A stretch of 64,000 nt of DNA from Corallium rubrum (GCA_964035015.1 OZ036000.1:3505099-3569098), one strand, 5' to 3'; shown: positions 1 to 11,590, counted from the first letter of the stretch. Translations and numbers: made by a program. Notes: generated by a model not told the origin, from the letters alone.

Positions 1-1290
1 GAATATGTACTGAGTCTATACGTCCAACAGGGAACATTGAAATGATGCCGTGAACAACGAACTCCGCAAGCTCGCGCTTCGGAAATAACGAACGAACTTC
101 GCAACACATTCGGCAAAAGTTATGTGAAATCCTCTGTAAAATATCACTGAGCATATCTCCCAAAATTCAATTAATAATATATATTTCCAAATTTTCAAAA
201 TGTAAGTTCGTTCTTTCAATCAGAACAGGATTTGAGTGTTATTGTTGTGCAGGTTCTCCGCTGTACTGAAAGCTAGTAGGCGCATATTTGTCCGTATCTC
301 GACCATGATCTAGTGCCGACCCCCAGAGTCGGACTGGCTTCGTATTAGCGGCGGTGCCATTAGGGAGCTGAGAGGGGTGCCGTCAGAGTTTAGGAAAAAC
401 AGGCAATACTTACGTGTGGGGCAAGAAGCGCCGAAGGCGCGACCAACTTCTAGGGGGGTCCGAGGAGATGCTCCTCCGGAAAATTTTGAATTTTAGAGTC
501 TGAAATAGCATTTCCTGCATTTTGAGGGGCGTTTGAAAGAGTTTTGAAGGATATAAAATACCAAACAAAATATTCAAATATACTCATTTTATATAGGAAT
601 ACACCATAACATGCAAGGCAATACATCATGAGGACATGTCGTCATACATGGACAAATCAATTCACTTTGTTTGTACCATTAATTAGGTGACTACTTCATG
701 TCAGGCTTCAGCTGTGTGAAGCGTACTAAAATATTATTTAATCGTAATATACTATTAGCTGTTAACCATACTGATTAAAACGTAAAACGACTATAAATCC
801 AAAATCGGGTTTTTAAATAGGAATTGCACTACATATGAAATATAATATTATACAACGGGAAAGGGGCGTAGTAACGGCATCCTAAGGGGCGCATGTGCCA
901 TTGGCAGAATGGTTCATAGGGCCAGTTCGACTCTGACTGACGTCCTCGGCAGCAATGGGTTAACAAGCTGGTTAACCCACTGCTGACTAGGACGATGGCC
1001 CTTTCACTGATTTACTCTGTCTATCGCGCCTGCAGATGATTTTACTCACCAAATGGAAAACCCTCAGACATCCTAGGCAGCAATGGGTTAAACAGGTCAT
1101 TAACTCATTCTTGCCTGAGCTGACTAAAAACAACCCCTTTCATTGTTTTACTATGTCTAATGCCAGACGATTTTCCACGTCAAAGCGAGAACCCTCAGAC
1201 ATCCTGGGCAGGAATGGGTCAGTTAATAGCAATGTTGCAAAATGGACAAGGTAACCAGAATTTGGTACTGTATGTAAGCCACTATAACAG
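1..1290. other. Repeat-rich flank with no recognised gene
   Basis: No convincing coding exon was seen on either strand. The segment at about 311-945 has imperfect inverted ends (CAGAGTCGGACTGGC near 325, GCCAGTTCGACTCTG near 921). Its interior near 440-530 resembles the inner part of the hAT-like MITEs found elsewhere in the window. From about 940 to 1250 a motif with the core GGCAGCAATGGGTTAA recurs three times; related copies lie near 40385 and 40900. The missing last exon of the CFAP53 gene could be here or beyond the left edge, but I could not identify it. Confidence 0.5.
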
Positions 1291-1303
1291 GCATTTTATT
1301 TAA

Positions 1304-1776
1304 AGTGCAAATGAAGCGAAAATTAAGTCAGTCTTATTTGAAAGAACACTTAAAATGATAGAGTAACATCTGTTGCAGTTTTTCGCTTCCTTGCTTCGTT
1401 CTTGATATATTTCAGTTTGTTTGACATGCAAATTAAACATTTTGATGTCATGACGTGCATAATGAGTTATCGAAAAGTTATATATCTTAGAAGTTATATG
1501 AATAAAAGTTATGAAAATCTACATGTTTAGTGTTCTGGGCGAAACACACCCACATGCTTCCTTTGAATTAATTTGGTTTGACAATAGCAAAGCTATATAA
1601 CTTTTTTCGGTAACTCATTATGCACGTCATGACTTCAAAATGTTTAATTTGCATATCAAACAAACTGAAATATCTCAAGAACGAAGCAAGGAAACGAAAA
1701 ACTGCAAAAGATGTTACTCTATAATTTTAAGTATTCTTTCAAATAAAACTGACTTAATTTTCGTTTCATTTGCACT
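1304..1776. mobile_element. Foldback MITE flanked by TTAA (copy 1)
   Basis: The two halves are long inverted copies of each other. The ends are AGTGCAAATGAAGCG and the complement of CGTTTCATTTGCACT, and each is bordered by TTAA (1300-1303 and 1777-1780). TTAA target duplication is the hallmark of piggyBac-type transposition. No transposase is encoded, so this is a non-autonomous element. Related copies lie at 37815-38292 and 40419-40892, and a more distant one at 19156-19618. Confidence 0.75.
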
Positions 1777-1830
1777 TTAAGCGTATCATACAACCTTATA
1801 ATAATATTATGAAAACACGATGCTACCCAC

Positions 1831-4800
1831 CTTTCCTGCTAAATACTCGTCAAACTCTTCGTCTTTTTCCTTGGCCTTTATTCGTTGTTGATAATCGATC
1901 TGCATTTCAAGATCTCGTTGGTAAGATAAATTACGTTGTTTTAGCCTTTCAGTCGATTCTTGTTCGGCTCTCTTGTGTTCATTCATCATATTTAATAATT
2001 CTTCTCTTTCTTTCTCTGTTTGTTGCTTTAGTTCTTCATTCTTCTCATCTACAAAGCAATGATGATGCTACTTATTGAGGAAGAACCACCAGATCAGTGG
2101 GGGTAAATACCGCGTATTTTCTGAACTATAACCCGTAACTTTTTTTCCAAAATCTAACGTCATGCAGTTTATACGCCGGTGCGGTTTATGAATGAATTAC
2201 ACACTGTTTAGATACGGTACTTTTCTAAAGAAAAATTCTGAAAATTACTGTACACTTCCCGCTACGCTGTAAGACGTTACACAACGTTACAAGACGCTGC
2301 GCTACGTTATAAGACGTTACGCTACGTTCTACGACATTACGGCTACGTTATAAGACGTTACCCTACGTTATAAGACGTTACCCTACGTTATAAGACGTTA
2401 CCCTACGTTATAAGACGTTGCGCTACGTTATAAGACGTTACGTTATAAGACGTTACGTTACGTTATAAGACGTTACGCTACGTTATAATACATTACTCTA
2501 CATTATAAGACGTTACGCTACGTTCTACGACATTACGGCTACGTTATAAGACGTTACGCTACGTTATAAGACGTTACGTTACGTTATAAGACGTTACGCT
2601 ACGTTATATGACGTTACACTATGTTATAAGACGTTACGCTACGTTATAAGACGTTACAAGACGTTGCGCTACGTTATAAGACATTACGGCTAAGTTATAA
2701 GACGTTCAACTTCCCCTATATGAAGGTCTATCCAATATATACATGTACCCCTACGACCCTTCATCAGGCTCACTTACTTCTCTCAACTATTTGGTGCTTG
2801 CGATTCTCGAGAACATTCTCCAGCAGTTTCTTGCGAGCTTCTCTCTCAAACCGATACTTCGTTTGTGTCTTTTTCCATTGATCTTCGACTTCTGTATGAA
2901 TCATCTGTTCCAATGTTTTCTCCCGATCTTTTTCGTCCTTCCTGTTCTGTGCAACGTACGACATAAAGCGCATATTCTCTTCGCGTAACACAATCTTTCT
3001 TTTAGTATCTTCCTCTTCCTGGTTCTTCGTATCCTCCAACAGTTTTTCAAGAATTCGATTCTCCAACGCCTGCTCTTCTTCCCTCTCTTTCGTTTCTTTT
3101 TTCATTTTTAGTTTTACTGATGCGTCGCGAACGCGTTTCGCGTGTTCCTGTCTTCGTAATTTTTCTTTTCCCGTCCACGCTTCTTCTTCTTTTCTTAGTT
3201 GGGTTTCCTCTTTCAACCACTCTGCTTCCATTTCTTTACGTTTTTTCGCTTCTTCCAATTTCTGTTCATGTGAGGCCATTTGTAGTTGAAGGACCTTTTT
3301 GGGAAACGGGGCACAAAATAATTAATTTTACAACATATATAGATATAGATAAGAAATAAACAATTATAAATGTAAAGTTCCAAGGATTCAGGGCGAAGGA
3401 AAATTCGAGTGTAGAACATATACATTTTAAGACCAAACCGGGAGCAGTGGCGAAAAATGCAACCACACAGGCCCTCCGGCAGGAATTGAACCCACGACCC
3501 CGCGACTCTAGTGCAATGCTCCGACCACTGAGCCACGGAGGCTGTTGCCGAGAGCCCGATCGCGAGTTCTGTATATATAATAAGGTGGTAATGCCAGGAG
3601 AGAATTGGGTATATTATAAACGATATTGGGCATTTCACTCGATTACATAGCATGTTCCAAGGATTCAGGGCGAAGGAAAATTCGAGTGTAGAACATATAC
3701 ATGAATCCTTGGAACATGCTATGTAATCGAGTGAAATGCCCAATATCGTTTATAAATGTAAAGTTAGTTTGAAAGAACTCAAACTCATTAATAATTCATG
3801 AATTATCGTAGCCAATCCATGAGTTTTGATACCCAATGAAAACCTGTAGGAAACTTCCTAGTGAACTGAATCACATTTCTTAATCTGCATATTGAAATCA
3901 ATGAAGAAAACACCGCAAATCGCGATGCGAATACTCGTTTGAGAAGCAAGATCAAACACTCGTTTATCGTGTTTCATCAGGGGACTCCAAACACTCGAAA
4001 ACAATAAAACCTCGGGGCTACACCCTCGGTTTTCATTTGTTTTCTCCTGTTTGGAACCCCTGATGAAACACTCAAATTCGTGTTTGATCTGTTACGTGAA
4101 ATAATTTGAGATTGGCATCTACAGCTGTTTTTTTCTGATCGTAACTTTGACATCACACGTACTGCATATGATAAATTCATGAGGACCCTGCATGATCAGA
4201 TATGGTTATATTTTAGCTAAATTTTTACTGTGTAAACACCAATGTAATATTAATTAGTACTAACTTTTAAGGATTCTCTGTTCCTCTCAATCTGATTCTT
4301 TGCAGCTAGTTCTTCTCTTTCAGATTTTGCCATACGATCACTCTCCCAAAGATTGGCGTACATTTTCTCAATTTCCTCTTGTCGTTTTCGTTCTTCTTCT
4401 TTCAATAACAGTTGTTCGTTACGTTCATGGCATACATCATCTTGATTGCGCTTTGACTCTATGGATCGAAGTTCTTCACACTGGTCTCTGTAACAGTCAA
4501 ATTGTTTGAAGTTTATTTAACAAATAGATTCCATTTTGCCGTTGTCTGTTCAGTCATAGATGCACAGATGACGTCACAACGTGGTAAGAACAAAAAAGTG
4601 GCCCACGAGACGCAGTCGAGTGGGTCACTGATGTTCTTATCACGTTGTGACGTCTTCTGTGCATCTATAACTGAACAGACAACAAAAAAATGGAATCTAT
4701 TTGTTTTATACAATATAAAAATTACACAATACGTCTTGCCGGATTTTGGGCATGAAGAAAGAAAAAAGCAAGTCAGCTGACGTGATCTGACGTGATCCAT

Positions 4801-6449
4801 GTGTCTGTCCTCTAATAGATCATGGGCAACAACCAATGAAAACACGCATAGCAACCAGGGTATTGTATAATATGTTATAGCTTTCTAGTGTCATAGTATT
4901 TTCACTTATGCTTGGTTCTTGTGAAATCGGTAAGCAGCCACTACCATATGCACATAGAGTCACATGCATATCAGCGACTGAGGAAACGAGGCATACTCCC
5001 TGAGAGGAAATGGAAAGAGAGACAGGAAAAGGCGTAGGGAAGGGAGAAACGTGGAAGAGGGGAAGAGAGAGAAAGGAAGGAAGTGGGGGGAACAGTAGAA
5101 AAAGGGAGAGGAAGGGAGAGAAATGGGGGATAGGTGAAAGGAAGGAGGGAAAAAGAGGGGAAAGAGGAGAAAGGGGGAGGGAGAGGAAGCATGGAAAATG
5201 GGAAGACAGGAAGGATGGGAGGGAGAGAGGAAGGAAGGAAAAGAGGAAGAAAGAGAGAAAGGGGGAGGGAGGGAGAGAAGAATGGGAGGGAGGAAGGAAA
5301 AGGGGGAGTGAGAGGAAGGATGGAAAATGAGAAGAGAGAGAAGAATGGGAGGGTGAAAGGAAGGGAAAAGAGAGGAAAGGGGAGGGAGAGAGGAAGGTGG
5401 GAAAATGGGAAGAGAGGAAGGAAGGAAAAGATGCAGAAAGAGAAAAAGGGGAGGGAGAGGATGGGAAATAGGAGGGAGAGAGCTAGAGAAAGGAGAAGGG
5501 GGAGTGAGAGAGGAAGGATGGAAAATGGGAAAAGAGAGAAATGGAAGGAGGGGAAAGGAAGGAAGGGGAGGGGAAAGGAAGGAAGGGGAGGGGAGAATGG
5601 AAGGGAGGGAGGGAGAGAGGACAAGGGAGGGAGAGTATTTTATCTTCCTGTGCACTTCCTTCCCCAAAGGTTCATGTCAGGGTTAGGTTCTGTTAATTCC
5701 CATGCATACTTTGCTTGGTAACATCCTCAAAAAGAGTCCTAGAGTCATCCCATCTAATCTCTTCAAATGAAACCTCTTGCCATCCTCTCTGCTTCCCCTT
5801 TAATATCCCTGCCTATGTGCCTGCTTTTGGCTTTTATAATACATTACCTCCATCTTTGATCCAGTTTCTGTGCAACATAATCTTGTCTTTCCAGTTCTCT
5901 CTTCTCCTTCAGCTCCTTCGCCCGCTCCCTCATTTTTGCCTGCCTTTCTAACGTCGTCTCTTGCATATTCTCCATCTGTTCAATGTAGCCTCTCTCTTCT
6001 TCCAAAAGCATTTCCCGAAGTTTCTCTCTCCTGTCGTTTAAAAAGAACGTCTCTTTCTGAAGTTCTTGTTGAACTCGTCGCCGTAATGTGTTTCTTTCGA
6101 TACGTTTGTTCGTCGCTTGCACCCAAGAGGATTTGAGATCGCATTGCTTCAGAAACTTGGTTTCCCCTCGCGCCTCTTCGACTAGATCTTCCTTCCTTCT
6201 TCGTTCTAAGATGAGATGTTCTGCTGGACGTCTTCGAGTTGGCTTTGCTTTCTATAAGAACACGTAAACATATAAATACAGCTTTTAATTCTAAACATGA
6301 TGTGATATAGTTTAATACGTGTTTATATGTTCTAGACAAAGCGGGGAAGCGAAGTTTCAAAGACCAAGAAAACTTTCACTTACTATAGCTACAGAGTTTG
6401 GCGTTGGTCCAGTGTATTCTCTATACCTTCGTTTATACTGGGTCATCAT
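1831..6449 (-). CDS. CFAP53: CFAP53 (CCDC11), cilia and flagella associated protein 53, 3' end not found
   Basis: This is an all-helical coiled-coil protein of the trichohyalin/plectin-homology type, found in axonemes and at basal bodies and needed for motile cilia and left-right patterning in vertebrates. Five exons were read on the minus strand: 6449-6384, 6251-5848, 4487-4265, 3294-2778 and 2048-1831. All have GT-AG borders and compatible phases, giving 476 codons against about 514 aa in human. The N-terminus carries the family signature YTGPTPNSVAIV. Later segments match the family closely: REKLREMLLEEE, LERQDYVAQKLDQRWR and LEMQIDYQQR. The last exon seen ends at an AG|GTGGGT donor in phase 0, so roughly 35-40 C-terminal residues lie in an unrecognised exon to the left. 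Introns hold a minisatellite, a tRNA-like SINE, foldback repeats and a long GA tract. Identity is secure; only the C-terminus is missing. Confidence 0.93.
2266..2705. repeat. Minisatellite, unit about 16-17 bp (acgttataagacgtt)
   Basis: About two dozen imperfect tandem copies of ACGTTATAAGACGTT fill most of the last resolved CFAP53 intron, between the exons ending at 2778 and starting at 2048. The unit contains the near-palindrome ACGTTATAACGT-like core, so single strands could fold. No coding potential. Confidence 0.85.
3360..3770 (-). mobile_element. tRNA-derived SINE-like sequence inside an inverted repeat
   Basis: Read on the minus strand, 3541-3459 has a pol III A box (TGGCTCAGTGG), a B box (GGGTTCAATTCC) and complementary ends, so it looks like a tRNA-derived head. 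The anticodon stem is poorly paired, so this is not a functional tRNA gene. It is bordered by duplicated sequence: GTTCCAAGGATTCAGGGCG occurs at about 3380 and again at about 3656, followed by an inverted copy to about 3760. It lies in the CFAP53 intron between the exons starting at 3294 and ending at 4265. Confidence 0.6.
3955..4085. repeat. Foldback repeat (tttcatcaggggactccaaac family)
   Basis: An inverted repeat pairs TTTCATCAGGGGACTCCAAA at about 3971 with its near complement at about 4050-4075. The same left half recurs at 41220-41275, and related palindromes occur at 34805-34935 and 36140-36600. It sits in a CFAP53 intron and has no coding content. Confidence 0.6.
4519..4872. mobile_element. 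Foldback element, copy 1 (caaatagattccatttt family)
   Basis: A terminal repeat beginning AACAAATAGATTCC (4519-4550) is inverted at 4673-4705. It encloses a TGACGTCA-type core and is followed by a conserved tail running to the AGGGTATTGTATAATAT motif near 4872. A second copy with the same order lies at 42364-42672, and a core fragment occurs near 58980. Non-autonomous; lies in a CFAP53 intron. Confidence 0.7.
4985..5640. repeat. Purine-rich (GGA/GAAA) tract of about 650 bp
   Basis: The plus strand is almost entirely A and G, in irregular GGGAGGGA, GGAAGG and GAGAG blocks, within the CFAP53 intron between the exons starting at 4487 and ending at 5848. The long open frames on both strands here are artefacts of this composition. 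Homopurine/homopyrimidine mirror tracts of this size can form triplex DNA. Confidence 0.9.
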
Positions 6450-7437
6450 CTTGAATCGAAAAGAACCTCTTTTTTAAGCGCAATTTTCAGTTTATTTATC
6501 AACCTTCGTGTCTCTGAATCTCTGGCGAGTTGTTTCCATGACGACTGCGTAAGCAATTATAAATTCACGCCCAGTCTCCCACTCAAAGTGGCGTAAAATA
6601 TTTCAAGAATTTTTCCAAAATATTTCGTGAATTTGAAAATTATATATCGGTCTTTGTTTAGTTTGTTTTGCGCTAAAAAGCAACCACTTAACCAGGAAAT
6701 CCCGTTGGGGAATCTTTTATGTTAAAGCTTTGAATAAGACTTTTGTTAAAATTAGGACTGATGCAATATATTTTATTACGTGAAAGTTAATACATCAGTC
6801 GGAAATTTGAGGACTACGATATTATCCCCCCCCCCTATAGGGGGATTTGGAAACAACTAAGTTGTGGGGGGGGGGGGGAGGTGTTAATAATTCAGATGAT
6901 GGAAGATTTTAATTTGTTGTAGACGTGCGAAATTTTTATACCAAAGGCTATTCTCTTTGTTTCCTACTAAGCATGATTTATTGAGCAATATGAACCGTTA
7001 TGGTTGACAAGTAAATGTAATGATGTAATCTGTGGCTTGTCTACAGATATTACGGTACAATGATTTATTTGCCATAAATGGAGTCGCTCCTCTTCTGTAG
7101 TGCATGGCTGAAGCTCAGCCTCTTGAAGTCAACCCACGCGCTTTAGTTTAGCAGTCACAACCACTGGCGTTTTCCCCGCCTTCATTTTTTGTAATTTTTA
7201 AGTACTTTGAGCTAGTGGGGAAGGTCTTTGAAGTTTTCCAGTAAGCGGACGCTCCCCTGGTCAAGCTATATTATTAGTTTTAATAATAAGATATTAACTA
7301 ATATTAAATTTTCTTGTGGGTTAAGCAGGTTAATGCCTCCCAAACAGCCAAAAAAGTCCAACGTGCTTCAATAAGTTAAATATCCATAAAGTCCATCTTC
7401 CTTCGGCGAGCGAGACGCTATTTCTTCTCTGGACTAA
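6450..7437. other. CFAP53 upstream region, no gene seen
   Basis: This holds the proximal promoter of CFAP53 with its X-box-like site, then AT-rich sequence. A short inverted repeat of C and G runs lies at 6826-6881 (CCCCCCCCCTATAGGGGG followed by a G11 run). No coding exon was recognised. Confidence 0.5.
6532..6545 (-). promoter_or_regulatory. X-box-like RFX site upstream of CFAP53
   Basis: The minus strand reads GTCGTC AT GGAAAC, which fits the RFX X-box consensus RYYNYY(N)RRNRAC at every position with a 2-bp spacer. The site lies 83-96 bp upstream of the CFAP53 start codon at 6449. X-boxes close to the start are typical of ciliary genes in animals. The match is seen; binding is inferred. 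Confidence 0.5.
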
Positions 7438-7577
7438 AGGCGGTTTTCCACTAGGCGAAAATGTCGCGCGAAGCGACATTTTCTTTTGTCTCGCAAGCTC
7501 TCGAGTGGAACTAATTAGCCAAGACAAAAGAAAAATGTCGAGTCGGTCGACAAATGTCGCCTGGTGGAAAACCGCCT
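7438..7577. mobile_element. PIF/Harbinger-like MITE (aggcggttttccac)
   Basis: About 140 bp with inverted ends AGGCGGTTTTCCACTAGGCG and its near complement CGCCTGGTGGAAAACCGCCT, flanked by direct TAA (7435-7437 and 7578-7580). A 3-bp TWA duplication is typical of PIF/Harbinger. The interior is also palindromic around CGACATTT/AAATGTCG. It sits 11 bp left of the target duplication of the large inverted-arm element. Confidence 0.65.
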
Positions 7578-7679
7578 TAAGGTCGCCTAAGGGCATATGG
7601 GGCGCCGTTTGTAAAAAAATTATTTAGCGTTTATTTTGTATATTTTAATGTTATTTAGCTCCTCATGGCTTGTCATTTA

Positions 7680-8160
7680 TAAATAACATTTGTTATTTAT
7701 TAAATAACATTTGCGATTTATTAAATAACATTGCAATTTAATAAATAACATTGCGATTTATTAAATAACATTGCGATTTATTAAATAACATTGCGATTTA
7801 TTAAATAACATTGCGATTTATTAAATAACATTGCGATTTATTAAATAACATTGCGATTTATTAAATAACATTGCGATTTATTAAATAACATTGCGATTTA
7901 ATAAATAACATTGCGATTTATTAAATAACATTGCGATTTATTAAATAACATTGCGATTTATTAAATAACATTGCGATTTATTAAATAACATTGCGATTTA
8001 TTAAATAACATTGCGATTTAATAAATAACATTGCGATTTATTAAATAACATTGCGATTTATTAAATAACATTGCGATTTATTAAATAACATTGCGATTTA
8101 TTAAATCGCATTGCGATTTATTAAATCGCATTTGCGATTTAATATAAATCGCACTTGCGA
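7680..8160. repeat. 20-bp tandem array in the left arm
   Basis: About 23 copies of TTAAATAACATTGCGATTTA, almost invariant apart from a few T/A changes. The outermost units drift to ATTTGCGATTT and AATCGCATTGCG. There are no spacers. The mirror array is at 11818-12300. Confidence 0.9.
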
Positions 8161-8220
8161 TTTAAGCGGCTCAAGCCAATTGACCAGCGGATGTACTTGT
8201 TTGGCGGTAATTCGAGTAAA

Positions 8221-8716
8221 ATGGCGGACGACTTAGCAAAGCTAATATCTGATGCAGTCACCAGAGCGTTAAATCAGAGTGGGCGGTTAAATACTTCAAA
8301 TAATGGTTCACAAGGTACAGGGGAACATTCAAGACGTCAATCTGCTGGCCCAAACAACACACCAACCCAGGGGCGTAGGAAGCTTGATAAAGTTAGGGGG
8401 GCCGACTCCCACGAGGCGCCACCATGGTTGGCGCCGAGCGGAAAATTTTTGAAAATTTGGAGTCTCTAGATCGTCGGAAATGGCATTTTCAGAGTCTCCT
8501 CTACCTCTTTCTATGCTGTCCGTGAGTCAGGATGGATTATTATTATTAATTGGCCGATCAGCGCAATCGAAGTCGCACTTATAATGCAATTTTTTTAAAT
8601 TCAATTATTTTTTGGGGGGGCCGAAAGCTATTCCGGCCCCCCTTTATAAAATATTGGGGGGGCCGCGGCCCCCCCCCCCCCGCTTCCTACGCCCCTGCAC
8701 CAACCCAGAAAATACA
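8221..8716 (+). pseudogene. Small gene of the inverted-arm element, left copy, broken by a hAT MITE
   Basis: The frame starts MADDLAKLISDAV and runs as the right-arm copy does up to NNTP, where the MITE at 8368-8697 interrupts it. It resumes with QKIQ and an apparent splice donor CAG|GTAATT at 8716. No known domain is recognised; the N-terminus looks helical and the rest is Ser/Asn/Gln-rich. It resembles the leader exon of a multi-exon transposon gene. A possible second exon is at 9385-9538. The insertion probably kills this copy unless the MITE is spliced out. Confidence 0.55.
8368..8697. mobile_element. hAT-like MITE with perfect 8-bp target duplication (copy 1)
   Basis: The ends are CAGGGGCGTAGGAAGC and GCTTCCTACGCCCCTG. 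The duplication CACCAACC flanks both sides (8360-8367 and 8698-8705). The right arm of the host element has the empty site, which proves insertion after the arms were made alike. The interior shares a GAAAATTTTTGAAAAT-type segment with the copies at 48144 and 59132. Confidence 0.88.
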
Positions 8717-8924
8717 GGTAATTGTGTATAAAACTCGTTGTGCAGACGTACTCAGTACTCGAAGTTTGTTTCGGCAATATTTCGAGCGGGAAAACGAGTC
8801 AGAACATAAAGAATGTTTTCGTTCCAGTACCTCAGGTACATTTGACTAAATCATCTTTTGAGCCGTCCTCAACCAGGATGTTTTCACATTGGTTTATTTG
8901 TTTTCACATTGGTTTATTTGTTTT

Positions 8925-9083
8925 GTTTGTTTGTTTGCTTGCTTGTTTTTGGTTTTTTTCGCCCACTCACTCATTCGTCCGTCCATCCATCCATCCGTCC
9001 ATCCGCCACTCCACCTGTCTGCCTGCCTGTCTGTCTGTTTGTTTGTTTGTTTGTTTGTTTGTTTGTTTGTTTGTTTGTTTGTT

Positions 9084-9128
<45 letters not shown>

Positions 9129-9195
9129 GTCTGTCTGGCTGGCTGGCCATCCATCCATCTGTCTGTCTGTCTGGCCATCCATCTGTCTGTCTGTT
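8925..9195. repeat. Compound (TTTG)n/(CTGT)n/(CATC)n microsatellite, left arm
   Basis: Blocks of GTTT, CTGT and CATC tetranucleotides. The Cys/Leu/Ser/Val-rich open frames (LSVC repeats) in three phases are translation artefacts. It lies in the presumed intron of the arm gene; the mirror block is at 10990-11400. Confidence 0.95.
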
Positions 9196-9384
9196 AATTT
9201 GTCAATCTTTGACCAATTTTGTTTGATTAAAATTTTGGGATGCTTTATTATATAGCATTTATTCTAGTCACAGTTTATTTTGACTAATTTGGCATAATAT
9301 ATGTAATTGTTGTTAGTTATGTAATATCCAATAAACAACTATTTAAACCATCTGCATTAAAGTTTTCATTCCTTTTTTAATAGC

Positions 9385-9538
9385 ACCTTGGCTGGAACAA
9401 AGAAATTGTGCCTTCCAAGAACATCAACATTATTTCAGTGGGATGCACAGCAGGTTTTGTCTGTTTGCTCAAGGGACTCCTTGTATATTCTTGCTGGAAT
9501 GGAACCATTGAAGAGACAAATTGAAACTCCAGAAGAGG
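9385..9538 (+). CDS. Possible second exon of the arm gene, left copy
   Basis: Preceded by a pyrimidine tract and AG (TTTTTTAATAG) and ended by GAG|GTAGAA. Two frames are largely open. The more protein-like one contains GTKKLCLPRTSTLFQW and LYILAGMEPLKRQIETP. The frame that matches the phase-0 donor of exon 1 instead ends at a stop after GTIEETN. The mirror copy is at 10648-10801 with a few substitutions. Conservation between arms may reflect arm homogenisation rather than selection, so coding status is uncertain. Confidence 0.3.
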
Positions 9539-9666
9539 TAGAATGATAATCCCCCTTCCAAATCATACTCCAGAAGGCAATTTTTCTATTAACCCCTACC
9601 TCTGGATTTTGTTAAATGGGAGCAAGCAAGCATGAAACACCCCCTCTTATAGAATTTCCAATTGTG

Positions 9667-9671
<5 letters not shown>

Positions 9672-9760
<89 letters not shown>

Positions 9761-9835
9761 AATCACATTTGGCAAGTATTTTTTAGTAAAAAGAAGGAAA
9801 AGTCATTAACATATATATAAGGAAAAATGATTAAC

Positions 9836-9890
<55 letters not shown>
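9672..9890. repeat. (TA)n tracts near the centre of the inverted element, left side
   Basis: Two pure TA runs (about 9672-9756 and 9840-9889) flank a short arm-specific sequence, GGCAAGTATTTTTTAG. The mirror sequence lies at about 10231-10500. Confidence 0.9.
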
Positions 9891-9892
<2 letters not shown>

Positions 9893-10229
9893 CGTTAAGA
9901 GTTCTCCGGATTCAGTGTACTTTTTCTTGAGCTTTCGACTCGGTGCTTCGAGTCTTCATCAGAAGTGAGAGAAAGATGATAAGTCTAGTGTTTTATTGTG
10001 TTGACCATCCATGTGTCTTCGTGATTGTAATCGTTGTGAGCGTCTAATTGGTTGATTGTTTGTTGCCGTCGTGTAGTGATTGGTTGTTTTGTCCGTTGGT
10101 TGATTATGAATCGTACTGTCCTCAGGGGAAACTCCGGTATTGGGTTTCTTCTTATCCTTATATTGAGTACTTGAGTTGTGGGTTTTCGTTGATGGATTAT
10201 GATCTGATTGTTTGTGTTGATGGAATGCA

Positions 10230-10230
<1 letters not shown>
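9890..10230 (-). mobile_element. Penelope-like retroelement fragment with hammerhead-like core
   Basis: This unique spacer between the (TA)n tracts of the two arms carries, on the minus strand at 9962-9929, CTGATGA, then the hairpin GACTCG/AAGCAC/CGAGTC, then GAAAGCTC. That is the arrangement of a minimal hammerhead ribozyme core: catalytic box, stem II, GAAA box, very short stem III. Such motifs are known in pseudo-LTRs of Penelope-like elements, which often insert into TA repeats. No reverse transcriptase is present, so it is a terminal fragment. Confidence 0.55.
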
Positions 10231-10311
<81 letters not shown>

Positions 10312-10459
10312 AATATATAATATATGTATATGTTAACCATTTTTCCTTATATATCCAAATATATATATGTTAATGACTTTTCCTTCTTTTTACTAAAAAA
10401 TACTAAAAAATACATGATTTTTCCTTTCCACTAAAAAATACTTGCCAAACGTGATTATT

Positions 10460-10500
<41 letters not shown>
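10231..10500. repeat. (TA)n tracts near the centre of the inverted element, right side
   Basis: TA runs at about 10231-10325 and 10463-10500 around the inverted partner of the 9757-9837 spacer. They close the inner end of the right arm. Confidence 0.9.
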
Positions 10501-10505
<5 letters not shown>

Positions 10506-10647
10506 CACAATTGGAAATTCTATGAGAGGGGGTGTTTCATGCTTGCTTGCTTGCTTGCTGCCATTTAACAAAATCCAGAGGTAGGGGTTAATAGAAAAAT
10601 TGCCTTCTGGAGTATGATTTGGAAGGGGGATTATCATTCTACCTCTT

Positions 10648-10801
10648 GTGGAGTTTCAATTTGTCTCTTCAATGGTTCCATTCCAGCAAGAATATACAAG
10701 GTGTCCCTTGAGCAAACAGACAAAACCTGCTGTGCATCCCACTGAAATAATGTTGATGTTCTTGGAAGGCACAATTTCTTTGTTCCAGCCAAGGTGCTAT
10801 T
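10648..10801 (-). CDS. Possible second exon of the arm gene, right copy
   Basis: Inverted counterpart of 9385-9538 with the same acceptor and donor motifs and a few substitutions; one changes the Ser codon in the CSRDS segment to Thr. See the left copy for the frame problem. Function unknown. Confidence 0.3.
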
Positions 10802-10989
10802 AAAAAAAGAATGAAAACTTTAATGCAGATGGTTTAAATAGTTGTTTATTGAATATTACATAACTAACAACAGTTACATATATTATGCCAGATTTGTCAA
10901 AATAAACTGTGACTAGAATAAATGCTATATAATAAAGCATCCCTCTGCCAAAATTTTAATCAAACAAAATTGGTCAAAGATTGACAAAT

Positions 10990-11400
<411 letters not shown>

Positions 11401-11590
11401 CCAATGTGAAAACAAATAAACCAATGTGAAAACATCCTGGTTGAGGACGGCTCAAAAGATGATTTAGTGGTCAAATGTACCTGAGGTACTGGAACGAAAA
11501 CATTCTTTCTGACTCGTTTTCCCGCTCGAAATATTGCCGAAACAAACTTCGAGTACTGAGTACGTCTGCACGAGTTTTATACACAATTAC

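Noticed and set aside
4960..5721. Frames of 100-235 codons rich in Ser/Pro/Leu or Arg/Gly/Glu
   Set aside because: Caused by the homopurine tract; open on both strands and in several phases, within a CFAP53 intron.
7680..8160. Regular 20-bp repeats resembling a CRISPR array
   Set aside because: The units are contiguous with no unique spacers, occur in a mirrored copy, and belong to an animal transposon.
8925..9195. Long Cys/Leu/Ser/Val frames (LSVC repeats), also at 10925-11474, 51236-51791 and 52842-54330
   Set aside because: They are translations of (CTGT)n or (GACA)n in every phase; open length comes from lack of stop codons in the repeat.
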